Origin: Palleronia pelagia
Lineage (GTDB): Bacteria > Pseudomonadota > Alphaproteobacteria > Rhodobacterales > Rhodobacteraceae
DNA: 64,000 nucleotides
NCBI RefSeq assembly: GCF_900110115.1
Contig: NZ_FOCM01000003.1
Location: 186,001 to 250,000 of the forward strand
Reading direction: 5' to 3'
Each line of letters begins with the position of its first letter. Position 1 is the first letter of the stretch. The notes beneath the pieces were generated by a model that saw only the letters and a list, made by a program, of their open reading frames with translations, did no database searches and was not told the origin of the DNA. The position numbers and the translations under genes are program-made. This document shows positions 52,781-61,446 of the stretch, piece by piece.

Positions 52781-53704
52781 ATGGCAGACAAACCGACAGT
52801 CGGCTTTATCGGCGTGGGCTACATGGGCCACGGCATGGCCAAGAATATCCTGCAGGGCGGCTATCCCATGCAGATCAAGGGCAACCGCAACCGCACCCCC
52901 GTCGACAGCCTTGTCGGGATGGGCGCGACCGAGGCCGATACGCCCAAGTCCATGGCCGAGGCTTGCGACATCATCCATATCTGCCTGTCGAATTCCCCCC
53001 AGGTGGAAGAGATCATCCGGGGCGAGGACGGCATCCTCGCGTCGGGCAAGAAGGGCCTGATCGTGGTGGACTGCACCACCGCCGATCCCGGCTCGACCGA
53101 CGCGCTGGCGGCAGAGCTGGCCGAGGCGGGCATGACCATGGTGGACGCGCCGCTGGGCCGCACCCCGAAGGAAGCCGAGGAAGGCACGCTGGACGCCATG
53201 GTGGGCTGCGACGACGCGACCTTCGAGACGTTGAAGCCGGTGATCGAATGCTGGGCCGGCACCATCAACCATATCGGCCCCGTGGGCAGTGCGCACCGGA
53301 TGAAGCTGATCATGAACTTCATCGCCATGGGCTACGGCGCGCTTTTCGCCGAGGCGCTGAGCCTCGGGGCGAAGTCCGGTATCTCGCCCCAGACCATCCG
53401 CAAGGTCATCGGCGAAAGCCGCATGTCCAACGGGTTCTTCGAGACGTTCATGTCCTACGCCGTCGACCGCAATCGCGAGGCGCACAAGTTCACCATCACC
53501 AACGCGCTGAAGGACGTGACCTATGTCGCCTCGATGGCGCAGGGGGCGGGGGTGATGAACCCCATCGGCGCGGCCACGCGGAACTACTACGCCCATGTCG
53601 CCGCGCTGGGGCAGGGGGCGGATTACGTGCCCATGGTCGCCGACCACGTGGCCCGTCTGAACGGGCTGGACCTGGCCGACGAGGTCAAGAAGGGCGAGAA
53701 ATAA
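52781..53704 (+). CDS. NAD(P)-dependent beta-hydroxyacid dehydrogenase (3-hydroxyisobutyrate dehydrogenase family)
   Basis: The 307-residue enzyme has the Rossmann start VGFIGVGYMGHGMAKNILQG, a family pattern APLGRTPKEAEEGTLDAMVG, and the catalytic Lys in GSAHRMKLIMNFIAMGYGA. It oxidises a short beta-hydroxy acid; the exact substrate (3-hydroxyisobutyrate, tartronate semialdehyde or similar) cannot be read from sequence alone. GAGGAGG precedes the ATG closely. Confidence 0.88.
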   Translation: MADKPTVGFIGVGYMGHGMAKNILQGGYPMQIKGNRNRTPVDSLVGMGATEADTPKSMAEACDIIHICLSNSPQVEEIIRGEDGILASGKKGLIVVDCTTADPGSTDALAAELAEAGMTMVDAPLGRTPKEAEEGTLDAMVGCDDATFETLKPVIECWAGTINHIGPVGSAHRMKLIMNFIAMGYGALFAEALSLGAKSGISPQTIRKVIGESRMSNGFFETFMSYAVDRNREAHKFTITNALKDVTYVASMAQGAGVMNPIGAATRNYYAHVAALGQGADYVPMVADHVARLNGLDLADEVKKGEK

Positions 53705-53722
53705 GCGCCGGGCTGGCCGGGG

Positions 53723-54688
53723 TCAGTGGGCCCCGGCCTTGTCCTTGGTGCCGAAAAGGCCGCTGACGGTCTTCACCACCGGCACCAGGATCGCGCCCAG
53801 GATCAAACCGATGACACCGTCGAGGAACGCCGTCACCGCCCATTCGACAGCACCGCGATAGCCCGACAGCGCATCGCCCGCGGCGACCGCCAGGTCGTGG
53901 ATGATGTCGTAGGGCAGGTGCCAGCCCATCTCGTGCAGGCCGTGGACGATGATGTTGCCGCCGACCCACACCATGGCGGCGGTCCCGATGACCACCAGCG
54001 CCTTCATGATCCACGGCATCGCCTTCACGATGAACCGGCCCAGCGACCGCGTCACCGACAGCCGCCCCTTCGCGGCCATGGCGACGCCGGCGTCGTCGGC
54101 CTTCACGATGACCGCCACCGCCCCGTAAACCGCCACGGTGATCAGGATTCCCGCCGCGCCCAGTACCAGCGCCACGCGCCACAGGCCCATATCCTCGGGC
54201 AGGGACGACAGCACGATGGTCATGATCTCGGCCGACAGGATGAAATCCGTCTTGACCGCGCCCTTGACCTTCTTCTCCTCGAGATGCGCGTCGGCCATCT
54301 TTTCCTTCACCAGGTCCTCGGCGTGATGATCGGCCGGGTTGATGGCGTGAAGCACCTTCTCGGCGCCCTCGAAACACAGGTAGGCGCCGCCCAGCATCAG
54401 AAGCGGCGGGATCGCCCAGGGCGCGAAGACCGACAGCAGCAGGGCGATGGGCAGCAGGATGACGATCTTGTTGAAGAACGACCCCTTGGCGATCTTCCAG
54501 ACGATCGGGATCTCGCGGTCGGCGGAAAAGCCGTGGACGTATTTCGGGGTGACCGCGGCGTCGTCGATCACGGCGCCCGCGGCCTTGGACGACGCCTTGA
54601 CCGCCTGCCCCATGACATCGTCGACCGAAGCCGCCGCCACCTTCGCGATGGCCGCCACGTCGTCCAGTAGCGCGATCAGACCGCTCAT
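53723..54688 (-). CDS. YedI/DUF808 family inner-membrane protein
   Basis: The 321-residue protein matches the YedI/DUF808 family (start MSGLIALLDDVAAIAKVAAA; KTDFILSAEIMTIVLSSLPE; GGNIIVHGLHEMGWHLPYDI). It has several hydrophobic helices in its middle and C-terminal parts. Function is unknown. The start at 54688 gives the standard family N-terminus, and GGAGG lies 7 nt upstream. It ends 18 bp from the convergent dehydrogenase gene. Confidence 0.88.
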   Translation of the reverse strand: MSGLIALLDDVAAIAKVAAASVDDVMGQAVKASSKAAGAVIDDAAVTPKYVHGFSADREIPIVWKIAKGSFFNKIVILLPIALLLSVFAPWAIPPLLMLGGAYLCFEGAEKVLHAINPADHHAEDLVKEKMADAHLEEKKVKGAVKTDFILSAEIMTIVLSSLPEDMGLWRVALVLGAAGILITVAVYGAVAVIVKADDAGVAMAAKGRLSVTRSLGRFIVKAMPWIMKALVVIGTAAMVWVGGNIIVHGLHEMGWHLPYDIIHDLAVAAGDALSGYRGAVEWAVTAFLDGVIGLILGAILVPVVKTVSGLFGTKDKAGAH

Positions 54689-54784
54689 CCGGCGTCCTCC
54701 TTTGCCTGCTCCGGGGTGACATAGCACCGCAGGGCGGCCGCGCAATGCGAGGGCCGGTACGGCGGGCCAGGTGGCTTGGGGCGA

Positions 54785-55495
54785 TCAGCCCGGCTTGCGC
54801 GCCCATCCCATGTAGATGACGGCGGTCGTGGGCACGCGGCCGAAGACCGGATCCAGCCGCTTGTTTAACCTGCGCGGCCCCAGCCCGGTCGTCTCGCGCG
54901 GCGCGAGCCCAGCCCGTTTCAGCAGGGTGTCGAGCTCGGCGGGCTTGATGAACATATCGGGGTCGTGGGTGCCCTTGGGCAGGATGCGCAGCACGTCCTC
55001 GGCCATGGTGATCGCCGCCAGGCGCGACACGGGGTTGCGGTTGAGCGTGTCGAACAGGAACAGCCCGTCCGGGCGCAGCACGCGCGCCACCTCGCGCAGG
55101 GTCTGCTCGACGCTTTCCACGTGCTCCAGCACGTCGACGCAGACCACCGCGTCGAAGGCGCCGTCGTCGTAGGGCAGCGCCTCGCCCTTGCCCACGTCAT
55201 AGCGGATGTCGCGCCCGCCCTGCTCGGCGTGTTGCCGCGCGGCCTTGATCGAGTCTTCGGCCGGGTCGATGCCCGTGACGCGCGCACCGCGATCGTCCAG
55301 CGCCTCGGCCATGAAGCCCCCGGCGCAGCCCAGGTCCAGCACCTGCTTGCCCTGCCAATCGATCAGCCGGTCGAACCACGACAGACGCCCCGGCACCATG
55401 TTCTTTAGGGTGCGCACCCAGCGGATGTCGTCCGACCACCATTGCCGGGCGAAATCGTCGTAGATCTGCAGGTTGTTGCGTTTCGTTTCGGCCAT
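54785..55495 (-). CDS. ubiG: UbiG-like SAM-dependent methyltransferase
   Basis: The 236-residue product resembles UbiG, which carries out both O-methylations of ubiquinone synthesis. It shows the N-terminal FARQWWSDD segment, the SAM motif VLDLGCAGGFMAEALDDRGA, GIDPAEDS, DVLEHVESVEQTL and a C-terminal hydrophobic end. UbiG usually has a slightly different N-terminal stretch, so another small-molecule methyltransferase is possible. It is divergent from the second motB. Confidence 0.75.
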   Translation of the reverse strand: MAETKRNNLQIYDDFARQWWSDDIRWVRTLKNMVPGRLSWFDRLIDWQGKQVLDLGCAGGFMAEALDDRGARVTGIDPAEDSIKAARQHAEQGGRDIRYDVGKGEALPYDDGAFDAVVCVDVLEHVESVEQTLREVARVLRPDGLFLFDTLNRNPVSRLAAITMAEDVLRILPKGTHDPDMFIKPAELDTLLKRAGLAPRETTGLGPRRLNKRLDPVFGRVPTTAVIYMGWARKPG

Positions 55496-55571
55496 GTCCG
55501 CCCCTTCGATCCTTCGCCGCACAGATAGCGCGGGTTGCGCCACACCCAAGCCATGCAATGACCTTATTCGG

Positions 55572-55586
55572 TTAGCCCCCGGTTCA
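55572..55586. promoter_or_regulatory. Weak CtrA-like site before motB2
   Basis: TTAGCCCCCGGTTCA has the TTAA-N7-TTAA spacing with two mismatches. It lies 47 bp upstream of the second motB. A related TTAG-N7-TTAA site precedes flgE2. Alone this is weak evidence. Confidence 0.2.
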
Positions 55587-55632
55587 TCGCTGCGACCGTA
55601 GATCCGTCTTCGGGATTTAAGGGGGTGACACC

Positions 55633-56433
55633 ATGGCATCGAACGCGCCGATCATAATCAAACGCAAGAAGAAGGGCGGCGGCGACGGCCATCACGGCGG
55701 TGCCTGGAAGGTGGCCTATGCCGATTTCGTCACGGCGATGATGGCCTTCTTCATGCTGATGTGGCTGCTGAACGCCACGACCGAGACCCAGCGCAACGGG
55801 CTGGCCGACTATTTCAACCCGGCCATCCCCATTGCGAAGCTCTCGGGCGGGGGCGATGGCGTGTTCGGCGGGGACGACGTGGCGTCGAACGACCAGTTCG
55901 TGGGACGCGCCGGGGGCGCACAGGTGGTGCAGTCGTCCGGCGCAGGTGCGGGGCAGGGCGCCGAGGCGGCGCTGTCTGACGCGCTGGGCGACGTGAAGGA
56001 TCAGCTCGACGCCAATTCCGGGGAATCGACCGTCGCCGACGACCTGCTACAGCATATCGACGTGCGCATCACCGACGAGGGCCTGATCGTCGACATGTTC
56101 GACCTCCCCGGCGCGCCGCTGTTCGAGCCCGAGCGCGATACGCCCACAGCGCTGGGCCGCGAGCTGATCGCGGTGGTCTCGGACATCTTCCGCCTGGCCG
56201 AGAACCGGGTCGCCGTGAACGGCCATGTCCGCGCCCAGCCCGTCGTTCGGGTGGAACGGGCGGAATGGGACCTGTCAGCGGCCCGGGCCCAGAAGACGCG
56301 CATCCTGATGACCGGAAACGCGATCCCGGCCGATCGCATCGCCCGCATCGGCGGCTTTGCCGACCGGAACCGGCTGCACAAGGCGCCGACCGATCCGCGC
56401 AACAACCGGATCGAGCTCATCCTGCTGCGCTGA
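55633..56433 (+). CDS. motB: Second MotB-type stator protein (locus 2)
   Basis: The 266-residue product has the MotB N-terminus GAWKVAYADFVTAMMAFFML with the ion-channel Asp at residue 31, one membrane helix, a Gly/Ala-rich linker, and a shortened OmpA-like domain. It starts IIIKRKKKGGG, much like locus 1 MotB (IIIKRVEEDG), so the two are paralogues. The OmpA region reads NGHVRAQ where locus 1 has the usual GHTDA, suggesting altered peptidoglycan binding. GGGGG precedes the ATG. flgE2 follows by 79 bp; no second motA is nearby. Confidence 0.88.
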   Translation: MASNAPIIIKRKKKGGGDGHHGGAWKVAYADFVTAMMAFFMLMWLLNATTETQRNGLADYFNPAIPIAKLSGGGDGVFGGDDVASNDQFVGRAGGAQVVQSSGAGAGQGAEAALSDALGDVKDQLDANSGESTVADDLLQHIDVRITDEGLIVDMFDLPGAPLFEPERDTPTALGRELIAVVSDIFRLAENRVAVNGHVRAQPVVRVERAEWDLSAARAQKTRILMTGNAIPADRIARIGGFADRNRLHKAPTDPRNNRIELILLR

Positions 56434-56439
56434 CCTGCG

Positions 56440-56454
56440 TTAGCGGCCTGTTAA
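56440..56454. promoter_or_regulatory. CtrA-like site between motB2 and flgE2
   Basis: TTAGCGGCCTGTTAA fits TTAA-N7-TTAA with one mismatch and lies 59 bp upstream of the flgE2 start. It could give flgE2-flgK2-flgL2-flgI2 their own CtrA-responsive promoter. Confidence 0.33.
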
Positions 56455-56512
56455 GCCCGGTCGGCTAACCCTTCCTCAAAGACGACGCGGTGACATCAGA
56501 AAGGCGCACCCC

Positions 56513-57814
56513 ATGACGATCTCTTCCTCCCTCGCCGCCGGGGTCTCCGGCCTGAACGCGAACGCCCAGCGGTTGGCCAGCATTTCGGACAATATCGCGA
56601 ACTCGGCGACCATGGGCTACAAGCGGGTCGAGACCGACTTCCACGCCATGGTCCTCGAAAGCGGCAATGCAAGCCGGTTCAACGCGGGCGGCGTGCGCAG
56701 TTCGACCGCGCGGCTCATCGACGAACGTGGCCAGTTGCAGACCACGCAGAACGCCACCGACATTGCGATGAATGGACGGGGGTTCCTGCCCGTCTCGCGG
56801 CAAGCGGCGCTGTCCCAGCAGGGCGAACTGCCGCTGTCGCTTATGACCACGGGATCGTTCCGACCCGACGATAGCGGCATCCTGACCGACCCCGTGGGAA
56901 ATGTCCTGCTGGGCTGGCCGGCCCGGCAGGACGGCAGCTTCCCGTCCTTCCCGCGTGACAGCACCGACGGGCTGGAGCCGATCAACATCTTCCACAACCA
57001 GTACTCGGCCAATCCCACGACCGAGATGACGATGCATGTGAACCTGCCCTCGGACGACAGCGCGCCCGGCGCCAGCGGCGATCCGTATGACATCACCCTG
57101 GAATACTTCGGCAACCTTGGTCAGAAGGAGTCGCTGAATGTCGTTTTCACCCCGACCGTGGGTGGCGCGGCCCCGTCGAACCAATGGACCATGCAGGTGA
57201 CCGACAGTGGCAGTGCCGGCGCCGTCATCGCCGAGTACACGCTGGACTTCAACACGGGCAACCCGGGCGGCGGCACCATGGCGTCGGTCACGGCGGTGAC
57301 CGGCAATGCGTATGATCCGGCGACCGGTACGGTGGACCTGACGACCGGCGGCGGGACGGTTTCGCTCGACATCGGGCGACTGAACGAGAACTCGGCCATC
57401 ACCCAGCTGGACTCGGTCTTCGCCCCCTCGTCGCTGTCGAAGAACGGCACGTCTGTCGGAACGCTCCTTGGCGTGGAGATCGACCCGAGCGGCATCGTCA
57501 GCGCCGTCTACGATTCGGGGTTCACCCGGTCGATCTACCAGGTGCCGATCATCGATGTCGCCAATCCCAATGGTCTCAAATCCGGAGATGGCCAGACCTA
57601 CTCGGTGACCGGTGATAGCGGCGACATGTTCCTGTGGGATGCCGGCGAAGGGCCGGTGGGTGAGACCGTGGGCTATACCCGTGAAGCCAGCACCACTGAC
57701 GTGGCGAACGAGCTGACGACCCTGATCCAGACCCAACGCGCCTATTCGTCGAACGCCAAGATCATCCAGACGGTGGATGAGATGCTGCAGGAAACCACCA
57801 ACCTCAAGCGCTGA
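56513..57814 (+). CDS. flgE: Second flagellar hook protein FlgE (locus 2)
   Basis: The 433-residue product has the hook-family N-terminus (GVSGLNANAQRLASISDNIA then NSATMGYKRVETDF) and C-terminus (TTDVANELTTLIQTQRAYSS then NAKIIQTVDEML). It is a clear paralogue of the locus 1 FlgE but with a different middle domain. It heads an operon with flgK2, flgL2 and flgI2. Both ends and length are intact, so it is probably functional. Confidence 0.92.
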   Translation: MTISSSLAAGVSGLNANAQRLASISDNIANSATMGYKRVETDFHAMVLESGNASRFNAGGVRSSTARLIDERGQLQTTQNATDIAMNGRGFLPVSRQAALSQQGELPLSLMTTGSFRPDDSGILTDPVGNVLLGWPARQDGSFPSFPRDSTDGLEPINIFHNQYSANPTTEMTMHVNLPSDDSAPGASGDPYDITLEYFGNLGQKESLNVVFTPTVGGAAPSNQWTMQVTDSGSAGAVIAEYTLDFNTGNPGGGTMASVTAVTGNAYDPATGTVDLTTGGGTVSLDIGRLNENSAITQLDSVFAPSSLSKNGTSVGTLLGVEIDPSGIVSAVYDSGFTRSIYQVPIIDVANPNGLKSGDGQTYSVTGDSGDMFLWDAGEGPVGETVGYTREASTTDVANELTTLIQTQRAYSSNAKIIQTVDEMLQETTNLKR

Positions 57815-57853
57815 GCGGCGCCGATCCCCTAGAAAATCGACGGGAGCCCCCAA

Positions 57854-59299
57854 TTGGCCATTTCGAATGCATTGAACAACGCCATATCGGGCCTCGGCGC
57901 GGCCGGGCGCAGCGCGCAGGTCGTGTCGTCGAACATCGCCAACGCCCTGACACCCGGCTATGGCAAGCGCGAGGTCGACCTGGCCAGCCGGGCCCTCACC
58001 GGCGGAGTGACCGTGGCCGGGGTCACGCGCGCTTCGGATCCCGCGCTGCTTGCCGAACGCCGTGCATCGGATGCGGCCGTGGCCGGCGGCGACAGCAAGG
58101 TAACCGGCCTGCAACGATTGGCCGATGCCATGGGAGAGCCCGGCTCGCCGCAATCCATCCCGGGTCGCGTCGCGGCTCTGTCTGGGCTCTTGACCGAGGC
58201 GGCCAGCCAGCCCGCATCGCAGCCGCGGCTGAACGCGCTGCTCGACGGCGCGCGCGCCCTCGCCGGCAGCCTCAACGCGGCCTCCGAAACGGTGCAATCA
58301 GTCCGGCTCGACGCTGACAGGTCGATCTCCGCGCAGGTTGATCGTCTCAACACCAGCCTCGTCCGCGTGGATACACTGAATGGCGACATCCTGCGCGCCC
58401 GCGTGCAGGGCAACGACGTGAACGGCCTTCTGGACGCCCGCCAGGCCGAGATCGACAGTATTGCCGGGATCGTCCCGCTGCGGGAACTGCCGCGCCCGAA
58501 CGGCGGCGTGGCGCTGATCACCACGGGCGGCGCTTTGCTGCTGGATGACCGACCGGCCGAGATCGGGTTTTCGCAGGCGGGCGCGATGTCGCCCGGCGAT
58601 GCGCTGGGCGGGTCATTGTCGGGTCTGAGCATCAACGGCCTACCCATCGACATGACGCGCAACTCGGGCCGGATGGCGGGTGGATCCCTGCAGGCCGCCT
58701 TCGACTTGCGCGATCGCACCGGGGTCGCCGCACAGGCGCAGCTGGACGGGCTGGCGCGCGAGCTGATCGCACGCGTCTCTGCCGCCGGTGTGGACCCGAC
58801 GGTCGCCGCCGGTGCACCGGCCTTGTTCACCGACGCAGGCGCGGCATTTGCCCCCGCCAACGAAGTTGGCCTCGCCGGACGTGTGGCTCTGAACGCGGCG
58901 GCGGATCCCGCGCAGGGCGGCGCCGTCTGGCGGCTCCGCGACGGGCTGGGCGCAGCCGCGCCGGGCCCGCAGGGAGACGCGCGACTTCTGAACGCGCTGG
59001 GCGCGGCGCTCGGCGCCTCACAACCTGCCGCGTCGGCTGCGCTTGGAACCGGATCCTTCAGTCTCGGCGGGCAGGCCGACCAGGTCGCGTCGAGCCAGGG
59101 ATCGTCCCTGTTCCGGGCCGAGCAGGATCGAACATTTGCGCTGTCCCGGTCGTCTGAACTGATCGCCCGCGAGCTCGAGCAGGGGGTCGATACCGATGCC
59201 GAACTGCAAACCCTTTTGTTGGTCGAACAGATTTACACCGCCAATACCAGGGTGATCCAGGCCGCCGACTCGATGTTGCAGCAACTTCTGGAGATCTGA
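57854..59299 (+). CDS. flgK: Second hook-filament junction protein FlgK (locus 2)
   Basis: The 481-residue product has the FlgK N-terminus (LNNAISGLGAAGRSAQVVSS then NIANALTPGYGKREV) and C-terminus (TDAELQTLLLVEQIYTANTR then VIQAADSMLQQLLEI). The start is TTG at 57854, after GGGAG. It lies 39 bp after flgE2. It resembles locus 1 FlgK only at the ends, as expected for an old duplication or separate acquisition. Confidence 0.92.
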   Translation: MAISNALNNAISGLGAAGRSAQVVSSNIANALTPGYGKREVDLASRALTGGVTVAGVTRASDPALLAERRASDAAVAGGDSKVTGLQRLADAMGEPGSPQSIPGRVAALSGLLTEAASQPASQPRLNALLDGARALAGSLNAASETVQSVRLDADRSISAQVDRLNTSLVRVDTLNGDILRARVQGNDVNGLLDARQAEIDSIAGIVPLRELPRPNGGVALITTGGALLLDDRPAEIGFSQAGAMSPGDALGGSLSGLSINGLPIDMTRNSGRMAGGSLQAAFDLRDRTGVAAQAQLDGLARELIARVSAAGVDPTVAAGAPALFTDAGAAFAPANEVGLAGRVALNAAADPAQGGAVWRLRDGLGAAAPGPQGDARLLNALGAALGASQPAASAALGTGSFSLGGQADQVASSQGSSLFRAEQDRTFALSRSSELIARELEQGVDTDAELQTLLLVEQIYTANTRVIQAADSMLQQLLEI

Positions 59300-59301
59300 C
59301 C

Positions 59302-60306
59302 TTGCCTTTCTCATCCATTGGCGACCTGGCCCAGACTTTCGTGACCCGCCGCGCCAACACCCGGCTGACGTCCGAGCTCTCCAAGCTGGGGACCGAACTG
59401 ACCACTGGCCTCAAGCGCGACAAGGGCACCGCCCTTTCGGGCGATCTGGGGATGCTCACCGCGCTCGAACGCAGCGTGACCGAAATCGCCGCCCTCAGCA
59501 GCGCGGCGAAGGAAGCCAAGGTCTTCGCCGACGCCACCGAGGCTCGCTTGGGCCGTATCCAGGACCGGGTACAGGATCTTGGGACGAAAGCGATCCTGTC
59601 CCAGGGCGGCGTCGGCGGCAATGTCGAACCCGCCGTCATCGCCGCGGCACAAGACGCCTTCGCGACGACCGTGTCGTCAATGAACGCGACGGGGGTGGGC
59701 CGCTTCCTGTTCTCGGGAACGGCGACCGGAACCCCCCCGCTTCGGGACGCCGATGCGATCCTGGCCGACCTGGCAGCGGCCGTCGCCGGGGCTCCCGACG
59801 CGGCCAGCTTCAATGCGGCGGTTGATGCCTATTTCGGCCCCGGGGGCGGATATGAGACGACCGATTACCAAGGCACGACCCAGGACCTCGCGCCGCAAAG
59901 GGTCAGCCAGGATGAAGCGGTCGACCTTGGCCTTCGGGCCGACTCCTCTGTCTTCCGGGATACTCTTGCCAACATCGCGAGGATCGCACTTCTCGACGGC
60001 GGCGCCTTCGTTGGAGCCCCGGCCGAACGTCAGACTATAATCGACACCGCGATCGGCGGGCTGCGCGTCGCGGGCAACGCACTGACCCGTGAACGGTCGG
60101 TGGTTGGCAGCGCGCAGGGCCTGATCGACCGCGCGATCACCCGGAACGCCTCCGAAACAACGGCGCTTGATCAGACCCGCATCAGCCTCATAGGAGCCGA
60201 TCCCTATGAAACCGCGACACGGATCGAGCAGACGCAGGTCCAACTCGAATCTCTCTACACATTGACCGCGCGCCTATCGCGCCTGAACCTGGCGAACTTC
60301 CTGTGA
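59302..60306 (+). CDS. flgL: Second hook-filament junction protein FlgL (locus 2)
   Basis: The 334-residue product has a flagellin-like N-terminus (QTFVTRRANTRLTSELSKLG then TELTTGLKRDKG) and ends TLTARLSRLNLANFL, like locus 1 FlgL. It has the FLFSGTATGTPP turn typical of FlgL. The start is TTG at 59302, two bases after the flgK2 stop, so translation is probably coupled. Confidence 0.9.
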   Translation: MPFSSIGDLAQTFVTRRANTRLTSELSKLGTELTTGLKRDKGTALSGDLGMLTALERSVTEIAALSSAAKEAKVFADATEARLGRIQDRVQDLGTKAILSQGGVGGNVEPAVIAAAQDAFATTVSSMNATGVGRFLFSGTATGTPPLRDADAILADLAAAVAGAPDAASFNAAVDAYFGPGGGYETTDYQGTTQDLAPQRVSQDEAVDLGLRADSSVFRDTLANIARIALLDGGAFVGAPAERQTIIDTAIGGLRVAGNALTRERSVVGSAQGLIDRAITRNASETTALDQTRISLIGADPYETATRIEQTQVQLESLYTLTARLSRLNLANFL

Positions 60307-61409
60307 TGCGCTGGCTTGAGATAACATGCGCGGTCTTGATCCTCGGCCTGACCGCCGCCTCGGCATCGCCGGTACGGATCAAGGACCTGGTGGAGTTCGA
60401 TGGCGTCAGGGGCAACGACTTGCTGGGCTACGGCCTGGTGGTCGGGCTGAATGGCACCGGAGATGGGTTGCGCAATTCCCCCTTCACCGAAGAGATCATG
60501 GCCAGCATGCTGGAACGGCTGGGCGTAAACGTCACCGGCGAACAGTTTCGCCCCAACAACGTTGCGGCTGTGCTGGTGACCGCGGTCTTGCCGCCCTTCG
60601 CCCGCGCCGGCAGCCAGATCGACGTGACCGTGTCAGCTATCGGCGACGCCAGTTCGCTGCTTGGTGGCACCCTTGTCATGACCCCGTTGAATGCTGCGGA
60701 CGGCCAGATTTACGCGGTGGCGCAGGGCACCATCATCGCCGGTGGCGCCACGGCCGAGGGTGACGCGGCCACTGTCACCCAAGGCGTGCCGACCTCCGGG
60801 GCAGTGCCGGCCGGCGCACGCGTTGAACGCGAGATCGACTTCGACTTCGGCTCGCTGACCCGCGTGCGGCTGGCCTTGCGGACCCCCGACTTCACCACGG
60901 CGGCCCGGATCGAACAGGCGATCAACGCGGATTTGAACCGCGGGGTCGCGATCATGCTGGACGCGGGAACGGTCGAGGTCGATATCGCCGCGACGCGGGC
61001 CCGCTCACCCGCCCACGCGCTGGGCCGGATCGAGAATATCCGGGTCGAGCCCGAGCGGCGTGCGCGCGTGGTGGTGGACCAGAGATCGGGCACCATCGTC
61101 ATGGGATCGGACGTACGGATCAGCCAGGTGGCCGTCAGCCAGGGTGGCCTGACCATCCGCGTCGAGGAAGCACCGGTCGCGGTCCAGCCGAACCCCTTCG
61201 CGCCGGGTGAGACGGTTGTCGTACCCCGCACCAATGTCGGGATCGAGGACGAGGCGGGGATAGGGCTGGCCGTCGTGCCGGATGGGACATCCCTGTCCGA
61301 GGTGGTGGCCGGCCTGAATGCGCTGGGCGTGGCGCCGCGCGACATGATCGACATCCTGAAGACGATCAAGTCCGCCGGCGCGCTGCATGCCGAACTCGTG
61401 GTGCAATGA
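60306..61409 (+). CDS. flgI: Second flagellar P-ring protein FlgI (locus 2)
   Basis: The 367-residue product has a signal peptide (MRWLEITCAVLILGLTAASA), VRIKDLVEFDGVRGNDLLGY, GLVVGLNGTGDGLRNSPFTE, and ends IKSAGALHAELVVQ. It is highly similar to locus 1 FlgI in these blocks. The ATG shares a base with the flgL2 stop (TGATG); a GTG at 60303 is an alternative. It is the last gene of the partial set and converges with bchO. Confidence 0.94.
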   Translation: MRWLEITCAVLILGLTAASASPVRIKDLVEFDGVRGNDLLGYGLVVGLNGTGDGLRNSPFTEEIMASMLERLGVNVTGEQFRPNNVAAVLVTAVLPPFARAGSQIDVTVSAIGDASSLLGGTLVMTPLNAADGQIYAVAQGTIIAGGATAEGDAATVTQGVPTSGAVPAGARVEREIDFDFGSLTRVRLALRTPDFTTAARIEQAINADLNRGVAIMLDAGTVEVDIAATRARSPAHALGRIENIRVEPERRARVVVDQRSGTIVMGSDVRISQVAVSQGGLTIRVEEAPVAVQPNPFAPGETVVVPRTNVGIEDEAGIGLAVVPDGTSLSEVVAGLNALGVAPRDMIDILKTIKSAGALHAELVVQ

Positions 61410-61446
61410 GGGGTCGATGTGACGGGAGACTTGGTGGAACCGGAGC

